Made by a program: the position numbers and the translations under genes
NCBI GenBank assembly: GCA_016870475.1
Contig: VGBO01000026.1
Coordinates: 1-32,540, forward strand
Source of the DNA: Actinomycetota bacterium
Lineage (GTDB): Bacteria; Actinomycetota; Acidimicrobiia; Acidimicrobiales; CAIXPF01
Direction: 5' to 3'
Length of the DNA stretch: 32,540 nucleotides
Notes under the pieces: generated by a model
The model's input: the letters and a program-made list of their open reading frames with translations, nothing else
What the model was told of the DNA's origin: nothing
Databases searched by the model: none
In this document: positions 1 through 7,005 of the stretch, in pieces
Layout of the letters: each line of letters opens with the position of its first letter
Position numbering within the stretch: the stretch's first letter is position 1

Positions 1-60
1 GCCCCGTGCCTTGAGGGCCCGGTGGAGATCGTCGGGCAGGTACACCTGGATCCGAGGCAT
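1..60 (-). CDS. Ribbon-helix-helix (CopG/antitoxin-like) protein, N-terminal fragment at the window edge
   Basis: Reading the minus strand from an ATG at 60 gives MPRIQVYLPDDLHRALKARG, and the frame is open to the window edge. The short beta-strand pattern (RIQVYLP) followed by a D-D-L-H-R-A-L-K helix is characteristic of ribbon-helix-helix DNA-binding proteins, including many type II antitoxins. Only 20 codons are visible, so no toxin partner can be seen. The ORF track omits it because it is truncated. The ATG is overlapped by a directly repeated octamer (ATACGCCT), a possible self-regulatory site. RHH family is fairly likely; antitoxin role is only inference. Confidence 0.6.
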   Translation of the reverse strand, partial: MPRIQVYLPDDLHRALKARG

Positions 61-78
61 ACGCCTGAATATACGCCT
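59..78. repeat. Direct repeat ATACGCCT x2 at the RHH gene start
   Basis: ATACGCCT occurs at 59-66 and again at 71-78, a 12-bp period, overlapping the start codon of the minus-strand RHH gene. On the minus strand a TATATT box lies between the copies. RHH repressors often bind short tandem or inverted repeats at their own promoter, so this could be an operator. That role is inferred. Confidence 0.4.
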
Positions 79-108
79 ATCTGGAGGGCGCGAGACCCCG
101 GGACGCCG

Positions 109-114
109 TAGGGT
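109..114 (+). promoter_or_regulatory. Candidate -10 box TAGGGT for the thiolase gene
   Basis: TAGGGT lies about 32 nt before the thiolase ATG. Initiation about 7 nt downstream would leave a leader of roughly 26 nt that contains the GAGGAG ribosome-binding site. No clear -35 element was recognised. Confidence 0.35.
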
Positions 115-146
115 GTGGGGGTCAACAACTTCGGTGAGGAGAAACC

Positions 147-1337
147 ATGAGCTCCAACGGCATCCGGGACAAGGTCGCCATCGTCGGCATGGGCTGCACG
201 CCCTTCGGCGAGCACTGGGACAAGTCGGTCGACGACATGCTCGTCGACGCGACCGAGGAGGCGTTCCGCACCTCCGGTATCGCCAAGGACCAGATCGACG
301 CGTTCTGGCTCGGCACGATGGGCTCTGGCGTCTCGGGCCTCACCCTCAGCCGCCCGCTGAAGATCGACTACAAGCCCGTCACGCGCCTCGAGAACATGTG
401 CGCGACCGGCTCCGAGGCCTTCCGCAACGCCTGCTACGCCGTGGCCTCCGGCGCCTACGACATGGTCATGGCGGTCGGCGTCGAGAAGCTGAAGGACTCC
501 GGGTTCTCCGGTCTCGTGATGTCCGGCGCGCCGGCCGACGGCACCGACCCGACCATCACCGCGCCGGCGACCTTCTCGCTGCTCGCCCCCGCCTACGGCA
601 ACAAGTACGGCGTGGACGAGGCCGAGATGAAGGACGTGATGACCCGCATCGCGTGGAAGAACCACAAGAACGGTGCGCTCAACCCGCGTGCGCAGTTCAA
701 GAAGGAAGTCGGCAAGGACGTCATCTGCAACAGCCCGCTCGTTGCGGGTCCGCTCGGCATCTTCGACTGCTCGGGCGTCTCCGACGGCGCGGCCTGCGCG
801 ATCATCGTGCGCGCCGAAGACGCCTACAAGTACACCGACAAGCCGCTGTTCGTGAAGGCGCTCGCCTTCACCGCCGGCCCGGCGTTCGGCCCGATGGACC
901 CCGACTACGACTACACGACCTTCACCGAGGTGGAGAAGTGTGCCGAAGACGCCTACAAGCAGGCCGGTGTCACCGACCCGCGCGGCCAGATCGCCATGGC
1001 CGAGGTGCACGACTGCTTCACCCCGACCGAGCTCGTCCTCATGGAGGACCTCGGCTTCGCCGAGCGCGGCACCGCCTGGAAGGAGGTCCTCGCGGGGACC
1101 TACGACCTCGACGGTGACCTGCCGGTCAACCCCGACGGCGGCCTCAAGTCCTTCGGTCACCCGATCGGCGCCTCCGGTCTCCGGATGCTCTTCGAGTGCT
1201 GGCTGCAGCTCCGCGGCGAGGCACCGCCGGAACGGCAGATCAAGACCGACAAGACGCTCGGCCTCACCCACAACCTGGGCGGTCAGCCGGGCGCCTGCGT
1301 GAGCTTCATCTCGATCTGGGGCACCGAGCTCGGCTGA
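147..1337 (+). CDS. Thiolase-family protein (SCP2/SCP-x type acetyl-CoA acetyltransferase)
   Basis: This 396-aa protein resembles the SCP2-like branch of thiolases, which catalyse thiolytic cleavage or condensation of acyl-CoA in lipid or sterol side-chain metabolism. Visible motifs are the nucleophile region ENMCATGSEAF (Cys near residue 85), the HDCFTPTE segment that replaces NEAF of classical thiolases, the GHPIGASG histidine motif and a C-terminal GACVSF segment with the second cysteine. The ATG at 147 is preceded by GAGGAG at good spacing, so this start is preferred over the unrelated-frame ORF at 11. It appears monocistronic: a 12-bp hairpin follows the stop. Substrate cannot be inferred; no beta-oxidation partners are adjacent. 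Confidence 0.9.
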   Translation: MSSNGIRDKVAIVGMGCTPFGEHWDKSVDDMLVDATEEAFRTSGIAKDQIDAFWLGTMGSGVSGLTLSRPLKIDYKPVTRLENMCATGSEAFRNACYAVASGAYDMVMAVGVEKLKDSGFSGLVMSGAPADGTDPTITAPATFSLLAPAYGNKYGVDEAEMKDVMTRIAWKNHKNGALNPRAQFKKEVGKDVICNSPLVAGPLGIFDCSGVSDGAACAIIVRAEDAYKYTDKPLFVKALAFTAGPAFGPMDPDYDYTTFTEVEKCAEDAYKQAGVTDPRGQIAMAEVHDCFTPTELVLMEDLGFAERGTAWKEVLAGTYDLDGDLPVNPDGGLKSFGHPIGASGLRMLFECWLQLRGEAPPERQIKTDKTLGLTHNLGGQPGACVSFISIWGTELG

Positions 1338-1364
1338 GTCCGGGTCCGAACCCGTCGAATCGGT

Positions 1365-1393
1365 GGTGCCCGGCGGTCCGGCCGCCGGGCACC
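1365..1393 (+). terminator. Strong hairpin after the thiolase gene
   Basis: GGTGCCCGGCGG and CCGCCGGGCACC form a perfect 12-bp stem with the 5-nt loop TCCGG, 28 bp after the thiolase stop. There is no T-tract, which is common for terminators in high-GC actinobacteria. Confidence 0.7.
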
Positions 1394-1408
1394 GTCGCGT
1401 CCGGGCCC

Positions 1409-1414
1409 TACCAT
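1409..1414 (+). promoter_or_regulatory. Leaderless-type -10 box TACCAT for the CrtO-like gene
   Basis: TACCAT is followed by 8 nt and then the GTG at 1423. This spacing would place the transcription start at or next to the start codon. There is no Shine-Dalgarno sequence. Confidence 0.5.
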
Positions 1415-1422
1415 GGCGCGTC

Positions 1423-1920
1423 GTGCCGGTGCCGCTGGTCCGCCCCTCGCTCGTGTGGGTCGTCGTCCTCGATGTCGCCGCCTGGGCGGTGTTGTCGACC
1501 GCGGTCGGGTACGCGGGCCACCGCCTCCCGGTGCGCTGGCTCACCCGGGACCGTGGGGTCCTGCGCCTGACGCGTGCCGAATCGCGCGGGACGCCGTGGC
1601 GGCAGCTCGGGATCCGCCGGTGGAAGGATCTCCTGCCCGAAGCCGGGGCGCTGTTCCCGGGTGGGGTCTCCAAGCGGGCCCTCGGCGGTCACGACGACGA
1701 GACGCTCGAGCGCATGACGCGCGAGACCCGACGGGCGGAGCTCGTGCACTGGACGCTGCTCGTCGCCTGGGTGCCGTTCCTCGCCTGGAACCCGCTGTGG
1801 CTCGCCGCCGTCATGGTGCTCTACGCCGTCGCGGCCAACGTGCCGTGCCTCGCCGCCCAGCGCTGGAACCGTGTGCGGCTCGTGCGTGTGCTCGCCCGTC
1901 GGGCCGCCCGCCTCCGCTGA
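1423..1920 (+). CDS. CrtO-like glycosyl-4,4'-diaponeurosporenoate acyltransferase family protein
   Basis: From the GTG at 1423 the product is 165 aa, about the length of staphylococcal CrtO, the acyltransferase that esterifies the glucosyl carotenoid precursor of staphyloxanthin. The middle and C-terminal blocks match my memory of that family: a WKDLLPEAG segment, then TRRAELVHW, an ANVPCLAAQRWNRVRL block and a basic C-terminus. Hydrophobic stretches at the N-terminus (SLVWVVVLDVAAWAVL) and around residues 110-150 indicate a membrane protein. The longer ORF from 1363 starts inside the terminator hairpin and is disfavoured. The next gene is a CrtZ-like hydroxylase 28 bp away, which supports carotenoid tailoring. 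The true acceptor lipid is unknown. Confidence 0.75.
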   Translation: MPVPLVRPSLVWVVVLDVAAWAVLSTAVGYAGHRLPVRWLTRDRGVLRLTRAESRGTPWRQLGIRRWKDLLPEAGALFPGGVSKRALGGHDDETLERMTRETRRAELVHWTLLVAWVPFLAWNPLWLAAVMVLYAVAANVPCLAAQRWNRVRLVRVLARRAARLR

Positions 1921-1936
1921 GCGCGGTCGGTCGCGC

Positions 1937-1942
1937 CAGAAT
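1937..1942 (+). promoter_or_regulatory. Leaderless-type -10 box CAGAAT for the CrtZ-like gene
   Basis: CAGAAT is followed by 6 nt and then the GTG at 1949. The GGGAGG between them abuts the start codon too closely to work as a Shine-Dalgarno sequence, which favours leaderless initiation. Confidence 0.4.
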
Positions 1943-1948
1943 GGGAGG

Positions 1949-2419
1949 GTGATCGGCAACGTGCTCGTCGGCCTCGTGGCGTTCGTGGTCATGGAACCCG
2001 TCACCGCGCTGCTGCACCGGTACCTGTTCCACGGTCGCGTGGGCTACACGCTCCACCGCAGCCACCACGTGGCGGGCTCTGGTCGGTGGGAGGCGAACGA
2101 CCTGTACCCGGTCACGCTCGCCGGGGTGACGGTCACGGTGATCTGGCTCGGCGTGAGCGTCGGGTCGCTCGGCGTCCTCGCCCCGGTCGGCGCCGGGGTC
2201 ACGGCCTACGGCGCCGCCTACGCCTTCGTCCACGACGTGTACATCCACCGACGGCTGCCGATCCTCCCCGCGAAGGTCCGGCTGCTCGAACCGCTCCGTG
2301 AGGGCCACCGGATCCACCACCTCTACAGCGGTGCCCCCTACGGGATGCTCCTGCCGGTGGTCCCCGCCGCCTTGCGTCGGCGGGCGGAACGCACCGAGCT
2401 CGACCCGCTCACCCGCTGA
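1949..2419 (+). CDS. crtZ: Beta-carotene 3-hydroxylase-like protein (CrtZ, fatty acid hydroxylase superfamily)
   Basis: This 156-aa integral membrane protein carries the di-iron histidine clusters of CrtZ-type carotenoid hydroxylases, in order: HRYLFH, HRSHH, HDVYIHRR and HRIHH. These enzymes add hydroxyl groups to the beta-ionone rings of beta-carotene to give zeaxanthin-type xanthophylls. Length equals the usual bacterial CrtZ size. Several hydrophobic helices separate the clusters. The GTG at 1949 is chosen because it follows the acyltransferase stop and a -10-like box; the ORF-track start at 1871 lies inside the previous gene. It converges with dxs. Family is clear; ring substrate is inferred. 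Confidence 0.85.
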   Translation: MIGNVLVGLVAFVVMEPVTALLHRYLFHGRVGYTLHRSHHVAGSGRWEANDLYPVTLAGVTVTVIWLGVSVGSLGVLAPVGAGVTAYGAAYAFVHDVYIHRRLPILPAKVRLLEPLREGHRIHHLYSGAPYGMLLPVVPAALRRRAERTELDPLTR

Positions 2420-2424
2420 GCGGG
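2404..2424. terminator. Hairpin between convergent crtZ and dxs
   Basis: CCCGCTCA and TGAGCGGG form a perfect 8-bp stem with loop CCCGC. The crtZ stop codon TGA is part of the right arm. No T-tract follows. Confidence 0.55.
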
Positions 2425-2441
2425 CGCAGGTCCGGCGAGCG

Positions 2442-4295
2442 TCAGATCCCGAGCGCTGCGCGCACCGACGCCGTGACCCCCTCGGCGTCGAGGCCGAGTG
2501 AGGCGAGGATGTCATCGGCGCGACCGTGGGCGAGGAACGTCGTCGGGACGCCGAGCACGACGACCGGTGGCGCGGGCTGCCCCGGCGTCGCCGTCGCGGT
2601 GACGGCCGCAGCGATCGCGGTGCCGGCACCACCGTCACGGAACCCGTCCTCGATCGTGACCACGAGGTCGTGCGTGGCGGCGTCGGCGATCATCGCCGGG
2701 TCGAGCGGGGTGACGACCCGCACGTCCCAGACGGAGGCGTCGATGCCGGCGGCGTCGAGGCGGTCGGCGGCGTCACGTGCCGCAGCGAGCATCTTGCCAA
2801 CGCCGAGCAGCGCAACCCGCCGACCCGCGGTTCCGGCGGAGCGCACCTGCCGGGCGGCGAGCCCGCTGCCCACCTCGTCCTCGGCGACGGAGGGCGCCGG
2901 CGTCTTCGGCCAGCGGATCGCCACCGGCCCGCCGTCGAGCTCGAGAGCATCGTGGAGCATCACCTGCAGCTCCTGGTACGAGGAGGGGGCGAACACCGTG
3001 ATCCCCGGCACCTTCGTGAGCAGCACCATGTCGAGCACGCCGTGGTGGGACGGCCCGTCGTCGCCGGTGATCCCGGCACGGTCGAGACAGAACACGACCG
3101 GGAGGCGGTGCAGGCCGACGTCGTAGATGGTCTGGTCGATCGCGCGGGTGAGGAACGTGGAGTAGAGCGCGAGCACCGGACGCATGCCGCCCATCGCGAG
3201 GCCCGCGGCCATCGTGACGGCGTGCTGCTCCGCGATGCCGACGTCGAGGCATCGGTCCGGGAACCGCTCGATGAAGCCCAGGAGCCCGGTCGAGTCGGGC
3301 ATCGCCGCCGTGATCGCTACGAGATCCGGTCGGGCCTCACCCTCCTTCACGATCGCCTCGGCGAACGCCGCCGTGTACGACCCGGGCTTCATCGCCGAGG
3401 TGTCGTGCAGCTTCTTGACGTCGTCGTCCTCGGCGGGGCCGTAGCCGCGGCCCTTGTCGGTGAGCACGTGCAGTACGACCGGGCCGTCGTGCTCCGCCGC
3501 GAGGCGGAGGGCGGTCTCGAGCTCGCTGACGTCGTGCCCGTCGAAGGGGCCGGCGTAGCGCACGCCGAGATCCTCGAAGAACGCCCGCGGCTCCCACATC
3601 TGGCGGATCGCGGCCTTCGTGGCGTCGAGGCCGCGCTCGACCATCTCCGCACCGACGGGGATCTGGCGGATCAGGCGTCGCAGCCGGTCCTGCTGGCGGG
3701 CCGTCTCGGGGTGGATCCGCAGGCGGATCAGGCTCTCGGACAGGCGCGACACCGTCGGGGCGTAGGACCGGCCGTTGTCGTTCAGCACGATGAGCACCCG
3801 GCTCCCGGCGTGCCCGAGGTTGTTGAGGCCTTCGAACGCCATGCCGCCCGTCATCGCACCGTCACCGATGACGGCGACGATCCGGCGGTCGGTCACCCCC
3901 TGCGCGGCGAAGGCCGTCGACAGGCCGTGCGCGTAGGAGAGGATCGTCGAGGCGTGGCTGTTCTCGACCCAGTCGTGCTCGGACTCCGAGCGGCTCGGGT
4001 ATCCCGAGAGGCCGCCCGGCTGGCGCAAGGCGTCGAAGCCGTCGCGGCGTCCGGTGAGCAGCTTGTGCACGTAGGCCTGGTGGCCGGTGTCCCACAGGAT
4101 GACGTCGCGCGGCGACTCGAAGACCCGGTGCAGTGCGATGGTGAGCTCGACCACACCGAGGTTCGACCCGAGGTGGCCACCGTGGGTGGTGACGGCGTCG
4201 ACCACGACCGCACGCAGCTCGTCGGCGAGTTCGACGATCGCCCCGTCGTTCAACGAACGGAGGTCGCGTGGCGAGCGGACGGAGTCGAGAACCAT
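2442..4295 (-). CDS. dxs: 1-deoxy-D-xylulose-5-phosphate synthase
   Basis: This 617-aa enzyme makes DXP from pyruvate and glyceraldehyde-3-phosphate using thiamine diphosphate, the first step of the MEP isoprenoid pathway. Visible features are the N-terminal THGGHLGSNLG segment, the ThDP/Mg motif beginning GDGAMTGGMAFEG and running to the NDN asparagine, the pyrimidine-domain DVGIAEQHAVTMAAG motif with the catalytic glutamate, and the GDDGPSHHG segment. The ATG at 4295 (MVLDSVRSP) is preferred; a GTG at 4304 is also possible. A TAGGTT box at 4336-4341 could provide a promoter. The long plus-strand ORFs over this region are shadows. It lies tail-to-tail with the carotenoid-tailoring pair. Confidence 0.97.
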   Translation of the reverse strand: MVLDSVRSPRDLRSLNDGAIVELADELRAVVVDAVTTHGGHLGSNLGVVELTIALHRVFESPRDVILWDTGHQAYVHKLLTGRRDGFDALRQPGGLSGYPSRSESEHDWVENSHASTILSYAHGLSTAFAAQGVTDRRIVAVIGDGAMTGGMAFEGLNNLGHAGSRVLIVLNDNGRSYAPTVSRLSESLIRLRIHPETARQQDRLRRLIRQIPVGAEMVERGLDATKAAIRQMWEPRAFFEDLGVRYAGPFDGHDVSELETALRLAAEHDGPVVLHVLTDKGRGYGPAEDDDVKKLHDTSAMKPGSYTAAFAEAIVKEGEARPDLVAITAAMPDSTGLLGFIERFPDRCLDVGIAEQHAVTMAAGLAMGGMRPVLALYSTFLTRAIDQTIYDVGLHRLPVVFCLDRAGITGDDGPSHHGVLDMVLLTKVPGITVFAPSSYQELQVMLHDALELDGGPVAIRWPKTPAPSVAEDEVGSGLAARQVRSAGTAGRRVALLGVGKMLAAARDAADRLDAAGIDASVWDVRVVTPLDPAMIADAATHDLVVTIEDGFRDGGAGTAIAAAVTATATPGQPAPPVVVLGVPTTFLAHGRADDILASLGLDAEGVTASVRAALGI

Positions 4296-4338
4296 GGCGG
4301 ACACCCCACTTTCCGACCGTTCCGCCTGGCCAATGAAC

Positions 4339-5172
4339 CTACCCCGTCGTCGCGAGCTCCGCGGACCCGGACCGTCGTCGACGCACCAGCTCGGCGACCC
4401 CACGGCCGACGGCGAACACCGCGACGCCGCCGAGCGCGTCGATCCAGTAGTGGTTCGCAGTGACGACGATGGACACGAGGGTGAGCGGCGGGTAGGCCCA
4501 CAGTGCCACCCGGACCCGACGCCGCCGGGCGAGCGGGAGCAGCGCCGCCGTGCACCAGATCGACCAGCCGATGTGCAGGCTCGGCATCGCCGCGTACTGG
4601 TTCGAGATCGCGACCATCGTGTCGGAGCTGAACGACCACAGGGTCGGATGGGTCACCATCGTGTCGACGAACTGGTCGGCGTACACCAGCCCGCCGTAGG
4701 CCGCGCCACCGAAGGGGCCGCCCGCTGCCAGCAGGCGCGGGGGCATGAGCGGGAAGGCGCTGAACCCGATGAGCGCCGAGCCGGTCATCACGGCGAGCGT
4801 CGTGCGGCAGGTGCGGTACCGAGCGGGGGCCCGGCGGAACAGCAGCACCATCGCTGCGCCGGTGACGACGAAGTGGAGGGTCCCGTAGTACAGGTTCCAG
4901 AGGCGGATCACCGCTCCCGGCAGCGCGAGCACCAGATCCTGCATCGCCGGCTCGACGTAGGTGCCGAACGCCTGCTCGATCCGGATGACGAGGAGCGCGT
5001 TGTCGTAGGCGACCGACGGGTCGACGGCGGCCGACCCGAACTGGTTCCGCACCCACGAGTAGATGCCGTAGAAGACGAGGACGGTGGCGACCTCGACCCA
5101 CCAGCGGAGGCGCCGGGGCGCAGCGACGTCGTCCGTCGCGTCGACCGAACCCGGGCTCGCCGCCGTGGTCAG
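4339..5172 (-). CDS. PAP2-superfamily membrane phosphatase / inositol phosphotransferase-like protein, probable CTG start
   Basis: The C-terminal half carries PAP2/Aur1-like motifs: AAMPSLHIGWSIW with the Ser-His pair, and ANHYWIDALGG with the second catalytic His. Five or more hydrophobic helices are visible. Such proteins hydrolyse lipid phosphates or transfer inositol phosphate. The ORF track starts at a GTG (5052) that lies inside the first helix (FYGIYSWVRNQFG). The frame stays open upstream but contains no ATG, GTG or TTG. A CTG at 5172 gives 277 aa, overlaps the upstream stop as CTGA, and is preceded by GGGGAAG. I therefore propose a CTG start, coupled to the thioesterase gene. Family is confident; the start is inference. 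Confidence 0.8.
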   Translation of the reverse strand: MTTAASPGSVDATDDVAAPRRLRWWVEVATVLVFYGIYSWVRNQFGSAAVDPSVAYDNALLVIRIEQAFGTYVEPAMQDLVLALPGAVIRLWNLYYGTLHFVVTGAAMVLLFRRAPARYRTCRTTLAVMTGSALIGFSAFPLMPPRLLAAGGPFGGAAYGGLVYADQFVDTMVTHPTLWSFSSDTMVAISNQYAAMPSLHIGWSIWCTAALLPLARRRRVRVALWAYPPLTLVSIVVTANHYWIDALGGVAVFAVGRGVAELVRRRRSGSAELATTG

Positions 5173-5546
5173 CGGAGCTTCCCCAGGAACCGCTCGACGT
5201 CGACGGCGACCCGCCGCACCGAGCCGACGGCGAGGTCGGTGTCGCCGTCGTGGGCGCGCACGTCGAAGCGCAGCCGCGGGCCGTCGACCTCGACGAGCAC
5301 GGCCTCCGCGTGGACGGTCCGCCCGACGGCGGTCGCCGCGAGGTGGTCGAGCTCGACACGCGTCCCCACCGTGGTGCGGCCCGGGTCGAGGTGGCCGGCG
5401 AGCGCGGCGCAGGTCGCCTGCTCGCAGAGCGCGACGACCCGGGGCGTCCCGAGCACGGGGACGTCACCCGATCCGAGGGCGATCGCCGTGTCGGCGTCGG
5501 AGACGGTCAGCGAAACGGTCGCACACAGGCCGGGCACGAGGGACAC
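5169..5546 (-). CDS. Hotdog-fold thioesterase family protein (FlK-like)
   Basis: This 125-aa protein resembles fluoroacetyl-CoA-thioesterase-like (FlK) hotdog proteins: TPRVVALCEQATCAAL on the central helix, then GRTTVGTRVELDHLAATAVG and a C-terminal VDVERFLGKL. In FlK-type enzymes the first-block Glu and the TTVGT/HLAAT residues line the active site. The likely role is acyl-CoA hydrolysis; the substrate is unknown. The GTG at 5546 is chosen because a TAGGGT box lies exactly 7 nt upstream; the ORF-track GTG at 5567 lies upstream of that box. The stop overlaps the probable CTG start of the PAP2 gene. It is divergent from tldD. Confidence 0.75.
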   Translation of the reverse strand: MSLVPGLCATVSLTVSDADTAIALGSGDVPVLGTPRVVALCEQATCAALAGHLDPGRTTVGTRVELDHLAATAVGRTVHAEAVLVEVDGPRLRFDVRAHDGDTDLAVGSVRRVAVDVERFLGKLR

Positions 5547-5552
5547 GGGAAG

Positions 5553-5558
5553 TACCCT
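5553..5558 (+). promoter_or_regulatory. Candidate -10 box TACCCT for tldD
   Basis: TACCCT reads toward tldD and overlaps the divergent TAGGGT box of the thioesterase gene. Transcription would start near 5565, leaving a leader of about 50 nt with a GGAGGA site before the GTG at 5617. Confidence 0.35.
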
Positions 5559-5559
5559 A
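5554..5559 (-). promoter_or_regulatory. Leaderless-type -10 box TAGGGT for the thioesterase gene
   Basis: On the minus strand TAGGGT is followed by 7 nt and then the GTG at 5546. There is no Shine-Dalgarno sequence in between. Confidence 0.55.
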
Positions 5560-5616
5560 GGGGGCACCGCGATGTTCCACCACGTCGCGCAACGCCCCGT
5601 CGGAACCGGAGGAACC

Positions 5617-7005
5617 GTGATCGATCACGACCTGCTGCGGCGAACGCTCGAGGTTGCGCTCGGCCGGGGCGGTGACTTCGCCGAGGTGTTCGTGGAGGAC
5701 GTCCGGACCTCGTCGGCCGGTTTCGACGACGGGCGCATCGAGGAGCTCGTCACCGGTCGCGACCGTGGTGCGGGCATCCGGGTCGTGGTCGGTGGCGGGA
5801 CGGGGTTCGCCCACACGGCGGATCTGACCGACACCGGCCTCGCCGAGGCTGCCCGGGTCGCGGCGGCGGCGGCGCGTGGTGCCGGCCCCGGCGGTCGGAC
5901 CGTCGGGCTCGACCGGTCGAGACGGAGCGACACGGTCGCGGTGCTCGATCCGGCGGACGTCCCCAAGGCCCGCAAGGTCGCCCTGCTGCAGCGGGCGGAC
6001 GCCGCAGCCCGCGCTGCCGGACCGGCGGTGGTGCAGGTGTCCGCCCGCTACGGCGACGCCCGGCGACGGACCGTGGTGGCGAACAGCGACGGGGTGGTGG
6101 CGGAGAGCGACCGGGTCACGACGAGCTTCAGCGTCGGTGTCGTCGCCCGCGGGGACACCGGGCTGCAGACCGGCAGGGAGAGCCTCGGCCGGGTCGCGGG
6201 GTTCGAGCTCTTCGACGACCACGACGTCGCCGAGCTCGCCGAGCGGGCGGCCGCACGGGCGGTCCGCAAGCTCGCGGCGCGTCCGGCACCGAGCGGCTCG
6301 CTCCCCGTCGTCATCGCATCCGGGTCGGGCGGGATCCTCTTCCACGAGGCGTGCGGCCACGGACTCGAGGCGGACCTCGTCGCCAAGGGCGCGTCGGTGT
6401 TCGCCGGGCGGCTCGGCCAGCAGGTGGCGAGTCCGCTCGTCACCGTCGTCGACGACGGCACGATGACCGGCGAGTGGGGGTACCTGCCCCTCGACGACGA
6501 GGGTCGGCCGGCCGCCCGCAACGTGCTGATCGACGGCGGGGTCCTCACCGACTACCTCTACGACCTCGTGCGGGCGCGCCAGGCAGGTCGTGCCGGCACG
6601 GGCAACGGTCGCCGGCAGAGCTACCGGCACCTGCCGATGGTCCGCATGACGAACACGTACATCACCGCCGGGACCACCGACCCGGCCGACATCGTCGCCG
6701 ACACCGACCACGGCGTCTACGTCGCCCAGCTCGGCGGCGGCCAGGTCGACACGGCGTCCGGCGACTTCGTGTTCGGCATGACCGAGGCGTACCTCATCGA
6801 GGGCGGTCGAATCACCGAACCGATCCGTGACGGCAACCTCATCGGCAACGGTCCGAACGCGCTCGCGGCCATCGACGCGGTCGGCAACGACTTCGCCATG
6901 GGTTCGCCCGGCACGTGCGGCAAGGACGGCCAGGGCGTGCCCGTCGGCACCGGGACACCGACGCTGCGGGTCCCCGCCCTCACCGTCGGCGGCACCGCGG
7001 CATGA
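5617..7005 (+). CDS. tldD: TldD metalloprotease subunit
   Basis: This 462-aa protein is the catalytic subunit of the TldD/TldE peptidase, which trims unfolded or modified peptides (microcin B17 processing and CcdA turnover in E. coli). The zinc motif HExxxH is visible as FHEACGHGLEAD. Other family blocks are DGTMTGEWGYLPLDDEG, the QSYRHLPMVRMTNTYI stretch and the glycine-rich LGGGQVDTASGDFVFG. Length is close to E. coli TldD. The GTG at 5617 has a GGAGGA site 4 nt upstream; an in-frame ATG at 5572 is the alternative. The 972-aa ORF from 4087 is an open-frame extension antisense to other genes. Its stop overlaps the tldE start as ATGA. Confidence 0.95.
   Translation: MIDHDLLRRTLEVALGRGGDFAEVFVEDVRTSSAGFDDGRIEELVTGRDRGAGIRVVVGGGTGFAHTADLTDTGLAEAARVAAAAARGAGPGGRTVGLDRSRRSDTVAVLDPADVPKARKVALLQRADAAARAAGPAVVQVSARYGDARRRTVVANSDGVVAESDRVTTSFSVGVVARGDTGLQTGRESLGRVAGFELFDDHDVAELAERAAARAVRKLAARPAPSGSLPVVIASGSGGILFHEACGHGLEADLVAKGASVFAGRLGQQVASPLVTVVDDGTMTGEWGYLPLDDEGRPAARNVLIDGGVLTDYLYDLVRARQAGRAGTGNGRRQSYRHLPMVRMTNTYITAGTTDPADIVADTDHGVYVAQLGGGQVDTASGDFVFGMTEAYLIEGGRITEPIRDGNLIGNGPNALAAIDAVGNDFAMGSPGTCGKDGQGVPVGTGTPTLRVPALTVGGTAA

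Noticed and set aside
2526-4463. 645-aa plus-strand ORF opposite dxs
   Set aside because: Its translation is Arg/Asp/His-rich with no recognisable motif, and it is a shadow of dxs codon bias on the other strand.
4087-5616. N-terminal 510 residues of the 972-aa ORF that contains tldD
   Set aside because: This part is antisense to dxs, PAP2 and the thioesterase gene. TldD homology starts only near 5617, where a Shine-Dalgarno site and GTG occur.
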